Shown here in pieces: positions 32,421 through 41,691 of a stretch of DNA of 44,621 nt. The DNA comes from Flavobacteriales bacterium (GTDB lineage: Bacteria; Bacteroidota; Bacteroidia; Flavobacteriales_E; Vicingaceae). Positions within the stretch are counted from its first letter, which is position 1, and each line of letters begins with the position of its first letter. The notes beneath the pieces were generated by a model. The model was not told the origin of the DNA. It searched no databases and saw nothing but the letters and a program-made list of their open reading frames with translations. Made by a program: the position numbers and the translations under genes. Location of the stretch: positions 1 through 44,621 of the forward strand of contig NVUQ01000088.1 of assembly GCA_002401955.1 (NCBI GenBank). The letters run 5' to 3'.

Positions 32421-32453
32421 TATTTTAAGAGATAAATTCTTTTCCTTTGCAAA

Positions 32454-33104
32454 ATGAATTCTCCAATAATTGAAAACACCATTAAATTTGTTCAAGAACA
32501 GCTTAAAGATGCAGAAGGAGGGCATGATTGGTTTCACATAGAAAGAGTTTGGAGAAACGCCAAACTCATTGCTCAATCTGAAAGCATTGACATGGAGATT
32601 GTAGAATTAGCAGCATTATTACACGATATTGCCGATTCAAAGTTTAATAATGGAGATGAAACAATTGGACCTAAAAAGGCTTTAGACTTTCTTATAGACC
32701 AAGATGCCGACTATAGAGTTATCGATCACGTACTTGCTATTATAGAAAATGTTTCTTTTAAAGGTGGTCAGCAAGAAAGAACATTTAACTCCCTAGAATT
32801 AGATGTTGTACAAGATGCTGATAGGCTGGATGCAATTGGTGCGATTGGTATTGCAAGAACATTTAATTATGGAGGCTTTAAAAATAGAGCGATTTACAAT
32901 CCTGAAATCAAGCCTGACCTAAACATGTCAAAAGAACAATACAAATCTAGTACAGCCCCTACTGTTAATCACTTTTATGAAAAATTATTGTTACTAAAGG
33001 ATAAGATGAATACCAATAGCGGAAAAAAGATAGCAGAACAGCGTCACCAATTTATGGAGCAATATTTAGAACAGTTTTACACTGAGTGGAGCGGACTAAA
33101 CTAA
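32454..33104 (+). CDS. HD-domain metal-dependent phosphohydrolase
   Basis: The 216-residue cytoplasmic enzyme has the HD signature: His28 (GHDWFHIERVWRN), His57-Asp58 in LAALLHDIADSKF, and a later Asp in VVQDADRLDAIGAIGIAR. The helical layout and length match the YedJ/YpgQ-type HD group, some of which hydrolyse nucleotides. The substrate is not readable. It is followed 6 bp later by the ABC transporter gene and is probably co-transcribed, without an obvious functional link. A weak promoter-like TTCCTTTG precedes it, which departs from the consensus at one key base. Confidence 0.88.
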   Translation: MNSPIIENTIKFVQEQLKDAEGGHDWFHIERVWRNAKLIAQSESIDMEIVELAALLHDIADSKFNNGDETIGPKKALDFLIDQDADYRVIDHVLAIIENVSFKGGQQERTFNSLELDVVQDADRLDAIGAIGIARTFNYGGFKNRAIYNPEIKPDLNMSKEQYKSSTAPTVNHFYEKLLLLKDKMNTNSGKKIAEQRHQFMEQYLEQFYTEWSGLN

Positions 33105-33110
33105 AAAACA

Positions 33111-34847
33111 ATGAGTAAAGAAAAAGTAACCATATCTAAGGCCTTTAAAGAATATGTTTGGCCACGAAAAGGCATCATATTCATTGGCTTAATCCTAATA
33201 GTAATTAGCAGATTAGCCAGCCTTGTACTCCCTCTAAAAAGTAAAGAGCTTATAGATGATATTATTCCTAACAAGGACATGGATGGGTTAATCTCATTAA
33301 TAATTTTTGTAAGTGTGGCGATTTTAATTTCAGCGATTACCTCTTTTGCATTAATTCGATTATTGAGTGTAGAGGCTCAATATCTTATATCAAAATTAAG
33401 AGCAAAAGTTCAAAAACATGTATTATCATTACCTATCTCTTATTTTGACAATAACAATTCAGGAGCACTAGTCTCTAGAATTATGACTGATGTTGCGGGA
33501 GTAAGAAATTTAATAGGAACTGGTTTAGTCCAGCTTTTTGGAGGTACAATTACAGCTATTATTTCTCTTTTTCTTCTAATTAATATTAGTCCTAAAATGA
33601 CCTTATTTGTTTTAGCCCCAGTTGGTGTGTTTGCCGTAATTGCACTAAAGGCTTTCAGTTACATTAGACCTATATTCAAAAAAAGAGGTAAGATCAATGC
33701 TGAAATCTCAGGCAGGCTAACTGAATCATTAGGTGGTGTTCGTATTATTAAAGGATTTAATGCTGAAGAACAAGAAAACCTAACTTTTGAACTAGGTGTA
33801 GAACGCCTTTATCTTAATGTAAAAAAAACACTAACAGCCACAGCACTAATAACTAGTTCTTCAGCTTTTTTATTAGGATTAGCCTCTGTAGGAATTATGG
33901 GAATAGGCGGATCTATGATAATAGATGGAACATTAACCATAGGAGATTTTCTTGCTTTTACATTATTATTAGGTTTTATGATTGCTCCCATCGTACAAAT
34001 GAGCAACATTGGAAGCCAATTAACGGAAGCCTTTGCTGGTTTAGACCGTACTGAAGAATTATTGAATCTCAAACCAGAAGATAATCCTTTAGTAAGAACA
34101 GTTAAAATAAAATCAATACATGGCGACATAAAATTTGATGATGTTTCATTTTCTTACTTAGAAGGAAAAGAAGTAGTACACAACATTAATTTTGAAGCTA
34201 GAAAAGGAACAGTTACCGCTTTAGTCGGGTCTTCAGGGTCAGGAAAATCAACTATTGCTGGTCTTGTTGCTTCATTTATTACTCCTGAGAGCGGAACAAT
34301 AACAATTGATGGACAAAACTTATCTAAGGTAAGCCTAAGTTCTTACAGAAGTCAATTAGGAGTCGTTTTGCAAGACGATTTCTTATTTGACGGATCAATT
34401 AGAGAAAACATTCTTTTCCCTCGTCCTAACGCAACTGAAGAACAACTACAAAGTTCTATTAAAGCAGCTTATGTAAATGAATTTACCGATAAGTTTGAAG
34501 ATGGTTTAGATACATTGATTGGCGAACGAGGTGTAAAACTATCTGGTGGTCAGAGACAACGTATAGCTATTGCCCGAGCTATTTTAGCCGACCCTAAAAT
34601 ATTAATATTAGATGAAGCCACTTCTAATCTTGATAATGAAAGCGAAGCTTTGATTCAAAAAAGTTTGTCTGAATTAATGAAAGGAAGAACCACCATTGTA
34701 ATTGCTCACAGATTAAGCACCATTAGAAAAGCGAATCAAATACTTGTAATTGAAGAAGGTAAAATTGCCGAACGTGGACAACACGATGATCTAATTGCTG
34801 CTAAAGGACGTTATTACGATCTATTTACATATCAGAGTAGAATTTAA
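33111..34847 (+). CDS. ABC exporter, fused permease-ATPase (MsbA-like)
   Basis: The 578-residue half-transporter would act as a homodimer in the inner membrane. Six hydrophobic segments fill residues 15-300 (type IV exporter fold), with LSYFDNNNSGALVSRIMTDV-like coupling helix sequence. The ATPase domain (about 340-578) has Walker A VGSSGSGKST, the Q-loop, signature LSGGQRQRIAIARAIL, Walker B ILILDEATSNLD and the H-loop VIAHRLST. All are intact. Lipid or hydrophobic-drug export is typical of this family, but the substrate is unknown. There is no export accessory gene beside it. Confidence 0.92.
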   Translation: MSKEKVTISKAFKEYVWPRKGIIFIGLILIVISRLASLVLPLKSKELIDDIIPNKDMDGLISLIIFVSVAILISAITSFALIRLLSVEAQYLISKLRAKVQKHVLSLPISYFDNNNSGALVSRIMTDVAGVRNLIGTGLVQLFGGTITAIISLFLLINISPKMTLFVLAPVGVFAVIALKAFSYIRPIFKKRGKINAEISGRLTESLGGVRIIKGFNAEEQENLTFELGVERLYLNVKKTLTATALITSSSAFLLGLASVGIMGIGGSMIIDGTLTIGDFLAFTLLLGFMIAPIVQMSNIGSQLTEAFAGLDRTEELLNLKPEDNPLVRTVKIKSIHGDIKFDDVSFSYLEGKEVVHNINFEARKGTVTALVGSSGSGKSTIAGLVASFITPESGTITIDGQNLSKVSLSSYRSQLGVVLQDDFLFDGSIRENILFPRPNATEEQLQSSIKAAYVNEFTDKFEDGLDTLIGERGVKLSGGQRQRIAIARAILADPKILILDEATSNLDNESEALIQKSLSELMKGRTTIVIAHRLSTIRKANQILVIEEGKIAERGQHDDLIAAKGRYYDLFTYQSRI

Positions 34848-34981
34848 ACCTTAGATAAGAGAACAAAGATACAAGAGAAAAGACTTTATTTACTTTTTCA
34901 TTCTTTTGTGCCAATAAAAAAGAACTCAGAATAAATATTACCTCATAAACTATTAGCTTTGAAAACACCCAAAACAGAAAA

Positions 34982-35767
34982 ATGAAAACAGCAATATCAA
35001 TAATCATATTCTTTCTTCCACTATTAACATTTAGCCAATCCTACATTGTTAACGAATATGAACCAAAAACAGAATCTTTGTATATTTATTTTGATACAGA
35101 CACCTCTTCTGCAAACTATTATAGCAAAATTCCTTCATGTAAAATTGAGTGTGATAACACAACTATTACAAGTTCGATAGATGCAATGCTACCAAGCACT
35201 TCTGCTCCTTGTACTCAAAAGGAAAAAATCATAGGAGGGAAATGCTCATTAAAAGGACGTTCAATTTACAGTTTCAATCAATACTCTGGAAAATTACAGG
35301 GTTATTATTGTATTAATTATCCTTCTGGTAAAATATGGATAAGGTATATTTATAAAAAAGATAAGATCACAGAGATTGTAGCTCATTTTTATGATTCAAA
35401 ATCTCTTAAACCAAAAATTGAAAATTTTCCAAGAAAGCTAATGGCTTTAGTAGAATTGGATGAGGATGGAAAACTAAAAAACATTAAAAATCAATATGAC
35501 CTTAAAGGAAAGAAATTAAAAAAAGGAAGTTTTAGAAACGGAAGCGGAACAATCTTATTTTATCGCGGTTCAGGAAGTTTATTAAGGTCAGTTAAAATGA
35601 AAAATGGCAGACCACATGGTGAATGCATATATTACTACCCCTCAGGAGAAACACTTGTTTCTGGACAATTTAATCTTGGACTTTTTACAGGACAATGGAA
35701 AGAATTCTCTATTACTGGAGAAATTTTAGCAACCAGCGAATACAAACCTCTCACTGTAGATAAATAA
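34982..35767 (+). CDS. Secreted YwqK/MORN-type repeat protein
   Basis: The 261-residue product has a signal peptide (to about 19, LTFSQ). A first part has several cysteines (residues 56, 60, 79, 89, 108), then repeats of the G-x-x-x-Y/W type: GKLQGYYCINYPSGKIWIRY near 101-120, and later MKNGRPHGECIYYYPSGETL and GLFTGQWKEFSITGEI. It resembles the repeat protein in the secretion operon in fold but lacks its charged tail. Its stop codon is directly followed by the ttcA start, so the two are translated in series. Function unknown. Confidence 0.78.
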   Translation: MKTAISIIIFFLPLLTFSQSYIVNEYEPKTESLYIYFDTDTSSANYYSKIPSCKIECDNTTITSSIDAMLPSTSAPCTQKEKIIGGKCSLKGRSIYSFNQYSGKLQGYYCINYPSGKIWIRYIYKKDKITEIVAHFYDSKSLKPKIENFPRKLMALVELDEDGKLKNIKNQYDLKGKKLKKGSFRNGSGTILFYRGSGSLLRSVKMKNGRPHGECIYYYPSGETLVSGQFNLGLFTGQWKEFSITGEILATSEYKPLTVDK

Positions 35768-36547
35768 ATGGAAACAACAATAGATATAGGTAAAATAACC
35801 AAACGCCTTCGCAGAGATACTTGGAACGCTATGGATGAGTATAAAATGCTCGAGGATGGAGACAAAATAATGGTTTGCTTATCTGGAGGGAAAGACAGCT
35901 ACACCATGCTTGATATGCTTTTACACTACCAAAAAGCATCGGGTATAGCTTACGAAATTGTTGCAGTAAACATGGATCAAAAACAACCTGGATTTCCTGA
36001 AGAGGTACTCCCTAACTACTTAAAAGAAAATAATATTCCCTATTTAATTGTTGAACAAGATACTTATAGTGTTGTTGTAGAAAAAACTCCTGAAGGAAAA
36101 AGTACTTGCAGCCTTTGTTCAAGAATGCGAAGAGGGAAACTTTACAAAACAGCAAAAGAAATTGGCGCTAATAAATTAGCTTTAGGCCATCATAGAGATG
36201 ATATTATTGAAACATTTTTATTGAATTTATTCTTTAGTGGAAAGCTTGAAGCTATGCCCCCTAAGTTTTTGTCAGACAGCGGAGAACACACAGTAATAAG
36301 ACCATTAGCTTTTTGTAAAGAAGAAGAAATAATTGCGTATGCTAATGATAGAAAATTCCCTATCATTCCTTGTAATTTATGTGGCTCCCAACCAAAAATG
36401 CAAAGACAACTTATTAAGAAAATGATTAAAGAATGGGAGATTGAACATCCCGATAGATCTGCTGTTATCTTTAATGCGCTTAAAAACACTCATCCTTCTC
36501 ACCTTTTAGATAAAAAATTATTCGATTTTACAAGCTTAAGTAATTAA
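35768..36547 (+). CDS. ttcA: tRNA 2-thiocytidine(32) synthetase
   Basis: TtcA thiolates cytidine 32 of selected tRNAs using an iron-sulfur cluster and ATP. The 259 residues carry the PP-loop [11 protein letters not shown] (38-48), the [10 protein letters not shown] pair of cysteines near 114 and 117, [16 protein letters not shown], and a third cysteine in [11 protein letters not shown], the three expected cluster ligands. Length is close to the E. coli enzyme, and the three motifs are in standard order. The gene is first in a tight group with the VF530-like and RlmI-like genes (3-nt gap, then 1-nt overlap), which suggests a small RNA-modification operon. Confidence 0.93.
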   Translation: METTIDIGKITKRLRRDTWNAMDEYKMLEDGDKIMVCLSGGKDSYTMLDMLLHYQKASGIAYEIVAVNMDQKQPGFPEEVLPNYLKENNIPYLIVEQDTYSVVVEKTPEGKSTCSLCSRMRRGKLYKTAKEIGANKLALGHHRDDIIETFLLNLFFSGKLEAMPPKFLSDSGEHTVIRPLAFCKEEEIIAYANDRKFPIIPCNLCGSQPKMQRQLIKKMIKEWEIEHPDRSAVIFNALKNTHPSHLLDKKLFDFTSLSN

Positions 36548-36550
36548 CCT

Positions 36551-36766
36551 ATGAGACAAGACCAGCCCAACAACCCTCTTCATGGCATAAAACTCTCAGA
36601 AATATTAGACTTTCTGGTAGAATTTTATGGATGGGAAGAATTAGGCAACTTAATTAACATAAATTGTTTTAAGAGTAATCAGACAAAGAAGTCGAGCCTG
36701 AAATTTTTAAGAACCACACCGTGGGCAAGAGCTAAAGTAGAGCAATTATATTTGAATTCGATATAA
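36551..36766 (+). CDS. VF530-family small protein (DUF2132)
   Basis: The 71-residue product matches the VF530 pattern throughout: [34 protein letters not shown], and [21 protein letters not shown]. The family is a small helical fold reported as DNA-binding in one structural study, with no established cellular role. It lies 3 bp after ttcA and its stop shares a base with the start of the methyltransferase gene (ATAATGA), so it is translationally coupled. No signal or membrane segment. Confidence 0.9.
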   Translation: MRQDQPNNPLHGIKLSEILDFLVEFYGWEELGNLININCFKSNQTKKSSLKFLRTTPWARAKVEQLYLNSI

Positions 36767-37980
36767 TGATTGACTTACCAAAAATAGAAACCAATAAGAT
36801 TGCTTTCAAGCTAACACAAAAGGCAGAAGTACTGGTAAAGAAAGGTCATCCTTGGGTTTTTGATCAAAGCATTACCAAACAAAGCTTAGAAGGAAAATCA
36901 GGAGATTTGGCAATTCTATTTGATAACAGAAAGAATAAGTTTATGGCTTGTGGTTTTTATGACCCATCCTCTCCTATTCGAATTAAAATTTTACAGGCCA
37001 ACAAACCAGCAAACATTAATGCAGATTGGTTTAAAAACAAGATAAAAGAAGCTTACGAAAAGCGACTCCCCTTACTTAAAACAGCTACGAATAGCTACCG
37101 TTTAATTTACGGAGAAAATGACAGCCTACCATCCTTAATTGCAGATGTTTACAACAATGTATTGGTAGTAAAGCTTTATGCTACTTTTTGGCTCCCTTAC
37201 CTTAATGATATTCTGCCAGAAATCTTAGCAATTAGCAACACCGAAACACTTGTTTTAAGATTGAGCCGAAACGTTCAAAAAGAAGGTAATGAATTTGGTT
37301 TAGAGGATGGACAAGTAATTCATGGAGAGTTAGAAAATGAAGTTATTGTTTTTGAAGAACACGGAGTGGTTTTCTCAGCAAACGTAATACATGGACACAA
37401 AACAGGCTATTTTTTAGACCATAGAGCCAACAGAAAAAAGGTTGGCGAAATGGCAAAAGGCAAAACAGTATTGGATGTTTTCTCTTATGCCGGAGGTTTT
37501 TCAGTACACGCACTTGCTGGCGGAGCAACAGAAGTAACAAGCTTAGATATTAGTGGACCAGCTTTAGAAATAGCTAAAGCAAATGCCAAACTCAATAACT
37601 TTAAAGGCACTCATAACATTATTGTTGGTGATGCTTTTGAAGAAATGGAAATTCTTGCTCGAGAGCGATCAGAATTTGATATTGTAATAATTGACCCGCC
37701 TTCGTTTGCTAAAAGTGCCATAGAAGTCGATAGAGCGATTAACAGCTACAAAAGATTAGCTAACCTTGGGTTAAGATTAGTAAGCAAAGGAGGAGTGCTT
37801 GTTTTAGCATCTTGCAGCTCAAGAGTTACATCCGATGTGTTCTTTGACTTAATGGAAGAAGTTATGCAAACAGCAAAAGTAAATTACACAGTGCTTGAAA
37901 CCACCAAACATGATATAGATCACCCTATTGGATTTAAAGAAGGTGCTTATTTAAAAACAATATATATTAGAATACAATGA
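36766..37980 (+). CDS. RlmI-like 23S rRNA (cytosine-C5) methyltransferase
   Basis: The 404-residue SAM-dependent methyltransferase has a PUA domain (about 10-85, with KKGHPWVFDQSI), a central RNA-contacting region and the Rossmann core. Motifs are KTVLDVFSYAGGFSVHALAG (SAM binding), VTSLDISGPAL, the catalytic-domain IVIIDPPSFAKS and the cysteine motif LVLASCSSRV. RlmI methylates C1962 of 23S rRNA in E. coli; the family and architecture match, while the position is an inference. The gene closes a three-gene cluster with ttcA and a VF530-like gene. Confidence 0.9.
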   Translation: MIDLPKIETNKIAFKLTQKAEVLVKKGHPWVFDQSITKQSLEGKSGDLAILFDNRKNKFMACGFYDPSSPIRIKILQANKPANINADWFKNKIKEAYEKRLPLLKTATNSYRLIYGENDSLPSLIADVYNNVLVVKLYATFWLPYLNDILPEILAISNTETLVLRLSRNVQKEGNEFGLEDGQVIHGELENEVIVFEEHGVVFSANVIHGHKTGYFLDHRANRKKVGEMAKGKTVLDVFSYAGGFSVHALAGGATEVTSLDISGPALEIAKANAKLNNFKGTHNIIVGDAFEEMEILARERSEFDIVIIDPPSFAKSAIEVDRAINSYKRLANLGLRLVSKGGVLVLASCSSRVTSDVFFDLMEEVMQTAKVNYTVLETTKHDIDHPIGFKEGAYLKTIYIRIQ

Positions 37981-38068
37981 GAGCATACCATAACAATTAT
38001 ATATTCACGCATTACATCATTAACTCATTGTAGCATTTACAAATAAAAAAAACTTAAAACTGAACAGA

Positions 38069-39853
38069 TTGAATACTAGAACAGAAACATACTTAGCGAA
38101 ACAAAAGAAACACGAACAGGAAGTTAAACAAATAAAAAACACTTCACTTCGCATAAGCATCCTCCGATTAATTACTGTAATTGGTTTTGGATTGAGTCTA
38201 TACTACTATTTTAAACTGAACAATGAAGTTCTTTTAGTTCTTGCAGGAATTTGCACTATTGCCTTTTTTACATTAATCAAAATTCATGGAAGACTATCTT
38301 TTAAACGTAAAATTAAAGATGCTTTAGTTGCTATCAATAAAGATGAAATTGACTATTTAGAGAACAAAAACCTCAATTACAATAATGGTTCTGAGTATAT
38401 TGATACAACGCATTCCTACTCTTATGATTTAGATATTTTTGGTGATAAATCTTTATTTCAAATACTAAACAGAACAGCTACTTACATTGGAAAAACGAAA
38501 TTAGCAAACAGCTTATTGTCAATAATTCCAAACACAGAAATTATATTGAACCAACAAGCAATAAGTGAGTTATCAAAAGATATTGAATGGAGACAAGGCA
38601 TCTTAGCTTATTCTAAAACAACTGAAGACAGCAAAGAAATCTATACAGAACTCATTAGATGGTCTAAAGCTAAAGAACAAAAAACACCTATCGTTTTAAC
38701 AATAATCTCTTTCCTTTTTCCAGCAATCTATTTTGTTGCTTTGGGCGGAATGATTTTTACTGACAATGGAATTTTCAACAACATAGCGCTTTTCACTTTC
38801 CTTATCAACCTATTTATTTTAATGTCTCAGTACAACAACATTAAGGCTGAAATGCTAAATGCAACGAAGATTAAGGACATTCTTAGAAACTATAGCTTGA
38901 TTATCAAACAAATTGAGAACAAGGATCTTACATCTGAAAAGCTAAATCAACTTAAAAACAAATTAAATGATAACGAAGGGTTAGCTAGCGAGCAAATAAA
39001 AAAGCTTTCTTCCCTTTTTGGTCAGTTAGAGAATATTTTAAACCCTATTGGAGCCGGTTTATTTAACGGTGTAATACTTTACCACCTACACACTCTAAGA
39101 AGTTTATACAAATGGAAATCGGCACACAGAACAAAAATTACAGCGTGGCTTGATGTAATTGGAGAAATAGAAAAACTAAACAGTTTTGCTAATTTCGCTT
39201 ATAACAACACTGATTTTACCTACCCTGAGTTGAACAGTAACTACAAAATTGAATTCAATGATTTGAGTCACCCACTACTGGATAGAGAAACAAGAATCAA
39301 TAATACCGTAGATTTTAACAATCAAAACTTTATCATCCTTACAGGAAGTAACATGTCAGGAAAAAGTACTTTTTTAAGAAGTTTAGGAATTAATATGGTA
39401 TTAGCTGGAACTGGAAGTCCTATTTGCGCCTCCAAAGCCAACATACACCCGTTAAATGTTTTAGTATCTATGCGTTTATCAGATTCGTTAAGCGATAATG
39501 AATCTTACTTTTTTGCCGAAGTAAAGCGTTTAAAAGAGATTATGGACAAAGCTGACAAAACAATCTCTTTTGTATTATTGGATGAGATTTTAAGAGGAAC
39601 CAACTCTGATGATAAACGAACCGGAACGGTTGAAGTTATTAAAAAGATTATTGGTAAAAAAGTTGTTGGCGCCATTGCCACACACGATTTAAAAGTTTGC
39701 GACACTACTCAAGAATATCCAGAAACACTAACAAACAAGTGTTTTGAGGTAGAAATAATAAACAACGAATTGGTTTTCGATTACAAATTAAGAGATGGTG
39801 TTTGCAAAAACAAAAGTGCTACATTTTTAATGAAGAAAATGCAGGTAATTTAG
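38069..39853 (+). CDS. Membrane-anchored MutS-family ATPase (MutS domain V)
   Basis: The 594 residues begin with two hydrophobic segments (about 28-65) and have a second pair at 205-260, so the protein is membrane-associated, unlike classical MutS. The C-terminal MutS domain V has Walker A LTGSNMSGKSTFLRS near 425-440, DSLSDNESYFFAEVKRL, Walker B FVLLDEILRGTNSDD and IATHDL. There is no mismatch-recognition domain, so DNA mismatch repair is unlikely. Such MutS-like proteins are widespread in Bacteroidota with unknown function. The start is TTG: no ATG or GTG lies between it and the stop at 38021, and the N-terminus fits the family. Confidence 0.85.
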   Translation: MNTRTETYLAKQKKHEQEVKQIKNTSLRISILRLITVIGFGLSLYYYFKLNNEVLLVLAGICTIAFFTLIKIHGRLSFKRKIKDALVAINKDEIDYLENKNLNYNNGSEYIDTTHSYSYDLDIFGDKSLFQILNRTATYIGKTKLANSLLSIIPNTEIILNQQAISELSKDIEWRQGILAYSKTTEDSKEIYTELIRWSKAKEQKTPIVLTIISFLFPAIYFVALGGMIFTDNGIFNNIALFTFLINLFILMSQYNNIKAEMLNATKIKDILRNYSLIIKQIENKDLTSEKLNQLKNKLNDNEGLASEQIKKLSSLFGQLENILNPIGAGLFNGVILYHLHTLRSLYKWKSAHRTKITAWLDVIGEIEKLNSFANFAYNNTDFTYPELNSNYKIEFNDLSHPLLDRETRINNTVDFNNQNFIILTGSNMSGKSTFLRSLGINMVLAGTGSPICASKANIHPLNVLVSMRLSDSLSDNESYFFAEVKRLKEIMDKADKTISFVLLDEILRGTNSDDKRTGTVEVIKKIIGKKVVGAIATHDLKVCDTTQEYPETLTNKCFEVEIINNELVFDYKLRDGVCKNKSATFLMKKMQVI

Positions 39854-40234
39854 GTAATGTTAAGTTTTAAATGCTGAATTTTAAATTCTACACTTGAAAC
39901 TCTAGAGTGTCGTTTAACGAAAAACAAAACTAAAACCAGCCTCTCCAAGATTATCAATATGCGTTTAGGCGATACTTTACGATTCGTGATAGCCCATAAT
40001 CAAAGACATCTTCTTCAAGCTAAGAGGATTATTTGATAATAATCTCTTTTTTTGTTTCAAATTGGGATAAAATTGAACCATAATAGGAAAAAAAATATCC
40101 CCTCATTTTTTTTCTATTTATTTCAAAACATCTACAACCTAATATTCACGAGGTTTTTAAAAGAATTCTTCTAATTAATAATTATTTCGGAATAGAAATT
40201 GGCACAGTATATAGAATCTTCAATACGATATTCT
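39854..40234. other. Gene-free gap with a probable terminator
   Basis: No supported gene. A stem of AGAGGATTAT and ATAATCTCT at 40023-40047, with a one-base bulge, is followed by a run of T (40046-40053), consistent with a weak plus-strand terminator 170 bp beyond the MutS-like gene. The remainder shows no recognisable element. Confidence 0.5.
40023..40053 (+). terminator. Probable intrinsic terminator
   Basis: An imperfect AT-rich stem (AGAG-g-ATTAT / ATAATCTCT) is followed by seven T. Weaker than the rplT terminator because it has few G-C pairs. Confidence 0.5.
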
Positions 40235-41497
40235 ATGAAAATAATAAAATACATACTCTTCTGCTTTATCTTCTGCTTTTCTACAAGCTACAACCTTATA
40301 GCTCAATGTCACACCAACACTAATATATGTGCATCCGGAACCTCTGGTCCTTTTACTTTTTCAACACCCGGACCGAGCGTTAGTAGTTGTTTAGATTTTT
40401 GGGGTCCTGGATATGCCTATATCAGTTTATACATTACACAATCTGGTCCTTTAGAAATGCTGATTGATGGAGATGCTTCTTCAGGCTATTTAGACGTTGC
40501 CATCTTTAACATCCCATCAGGCATTGATCCATGTCTAGCAATTCAAAACAATTCAAATCAAATATCTTGTAATTACGCATTAGCAGCCAGCGGATGTAAT
40601 CAAATTGGAAGTTTCTTTGGCTGCCCCTCTTTTGTTAGCTCCCCTAATGTTAACGTTGGTGATCGCTTAATGATTGTTGTTGAAAATTGGTCTGGTAGCT
40701 CTACAAACTTCACACTCGATTTAGGTCCAGCTCCAGCAGCACAATCAGGCCCTGGAAACCCTTCAATAAACCCTGTAACAATATCATTAACCGATGCAAG
40801 TAGTCCTTACCAAATGACAGCAGCAGATAATGGTGGCGTTTGGTCGGGAACAGGAGTCTCTAGCTCTGGTCTTTTTGATCCGTCTACTACTGGAGTCGGA
40901 ACTTTTGTACTTTACTACAACTTAGGCTCAGGACCATGCCTAACAACAGACTCTATACATGTTATTGTAAATGCTGTTTTAGCAGTTGAATTAATTGATT
41001 TACAACTTAACTGTAAAAACGACAAAGCAATTATGAAATGGTCAACTGCAAGTGAAATTAATTGCGATTATTTTAAAGTAGAGAGGAGTTATGATGCTCA
41101 TTATTATACAACTATAGGGGTTGTAGATGGTCATGGAAATTCATCTGCTATTATGAATTACACTTTTGTAGATGACAAAAATAAAGGACACAGCTACTAC
41201 AGATTGGTTGAAGTAGATTATAACGGTAAAGAAACTATTTACGGTCCTTTATCTACAAAATGTGTGGAAGAAGGCATCTCTATTTACCCTAACCCAGTTA
41301 GAGATTACTTAAAAGTTAAAATACCAGACTCTGAGGAATCGTTAGTGGTTTATGAAATAAAATCGGTTACTGGAAAATTAATTATTTCTAACACTTTAGA
41401 TGGAGCTATTGATGTAAGTAATCTTAGTAGCGGATATTATATAATAACTATAAAAACAGATAACCAACAATACATTCAAAAATTTGTTAGGCAGTAA
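40235..41497 (+). CDS. Secreted protein with T9SS type A sorting domain
   Basis: The 420-residue product has a signal peptide (MKIIKYILFCFIFCFSTSYN, ending near LIAQ). An N-terminal beta-sandwich of about 150 residues is rich in Cys, Ser and Gly (GPFTFSTPGPSVSSCLDFWG). A PKD-like linker (about 175-245) precedes an Fn3-like module with MKWSTASEINCDYFKVERSY, a common stalk before the sorting domain. The C-terminus (from about 345, ISIYPNPVRDYLKV to KFVRQ) is a type A sorting domain. Surface exposure by the type IX system is expected. The ATG is preferred over an upstream TTG that would hide the signal peptide. Binding target unknown. Confidence 0.88.
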   Translation: MKIIKYILFCFIFCFSTSYNLIAQCHTNTNICASGTSGPFTFSTPGPSVSSCLDFWGPGYAYISLYITQSGPLEMLIDGDASSGYLDVAIFNIPSGIDPCLAIQNNSNQISCNYALAASGCNQIGSFFGCPSFVSSPNVNVGDRLMIVVENWSGSSTNFTLDLGPAPAAQSGPGNPSINPVTISLTDASSPYQMTAADNGGVWSGTGVSSSGLFDPSTTGVGTFVLYYNLGSGPCLTTDSIHVIVNAVLAVELIDLQLNCKNDKAIMKWSTASEINCDYFKVERSYDAHYYTTIGVVDGHGNSSAIMNYTFVDDKNKGHSYYRLVEVDYNGKETIYGPLSTKCVEEGISIYPNPVRDYLKVKIPDSEESLVVYEIKSVTGKLIISNTLDGAIDVSNLSSGYYIITIKTDNQQYIQKFVRQ

Positions 41498-41641
41498 TAC
41501 TAATTTAATTTCAAAACACCCAACAATGGTTTTTGTATAATGCCGATAGATAATCAAAGCCAGAGAATGAGAGTAATTAAATTATCAGGCATTTTGATTA
41601 CAAATCGGTATAATCCATAAATCAAAACTTTCTATCATTTA

Positions 41642-41685
41642 AAATATACTTTAATAATTTCAATGAATAAATGTAAAGTATATTT
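41642..41685. promoter_or_regulatory. Perfect 12-bp inverted repeat over the SDR gene promoter
   Basis: AAATATACTTTA (41642-41653) is the exact reverse complement of TAAAGTATATTT (41674-41685), 20 bp apart. The right arm overlaps the -7 element TATATTTG (41679-41686). It looks like an operator for a dimeric regulator, although no regulator gene is adjacent. Confidence 0.55.
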
Positions 41686-41686
41686 G
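41679..41686 (+). promoter_or_regulatory. -7 element very close to the SDR gene ATG
   Basis: TATATTTG matches TAnnTTTG and ends 5 bp before the ATG at 41692, so the transcript may be leaderless. Confidence 0.45.
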
Positions 41687-41691
41687 CATAG

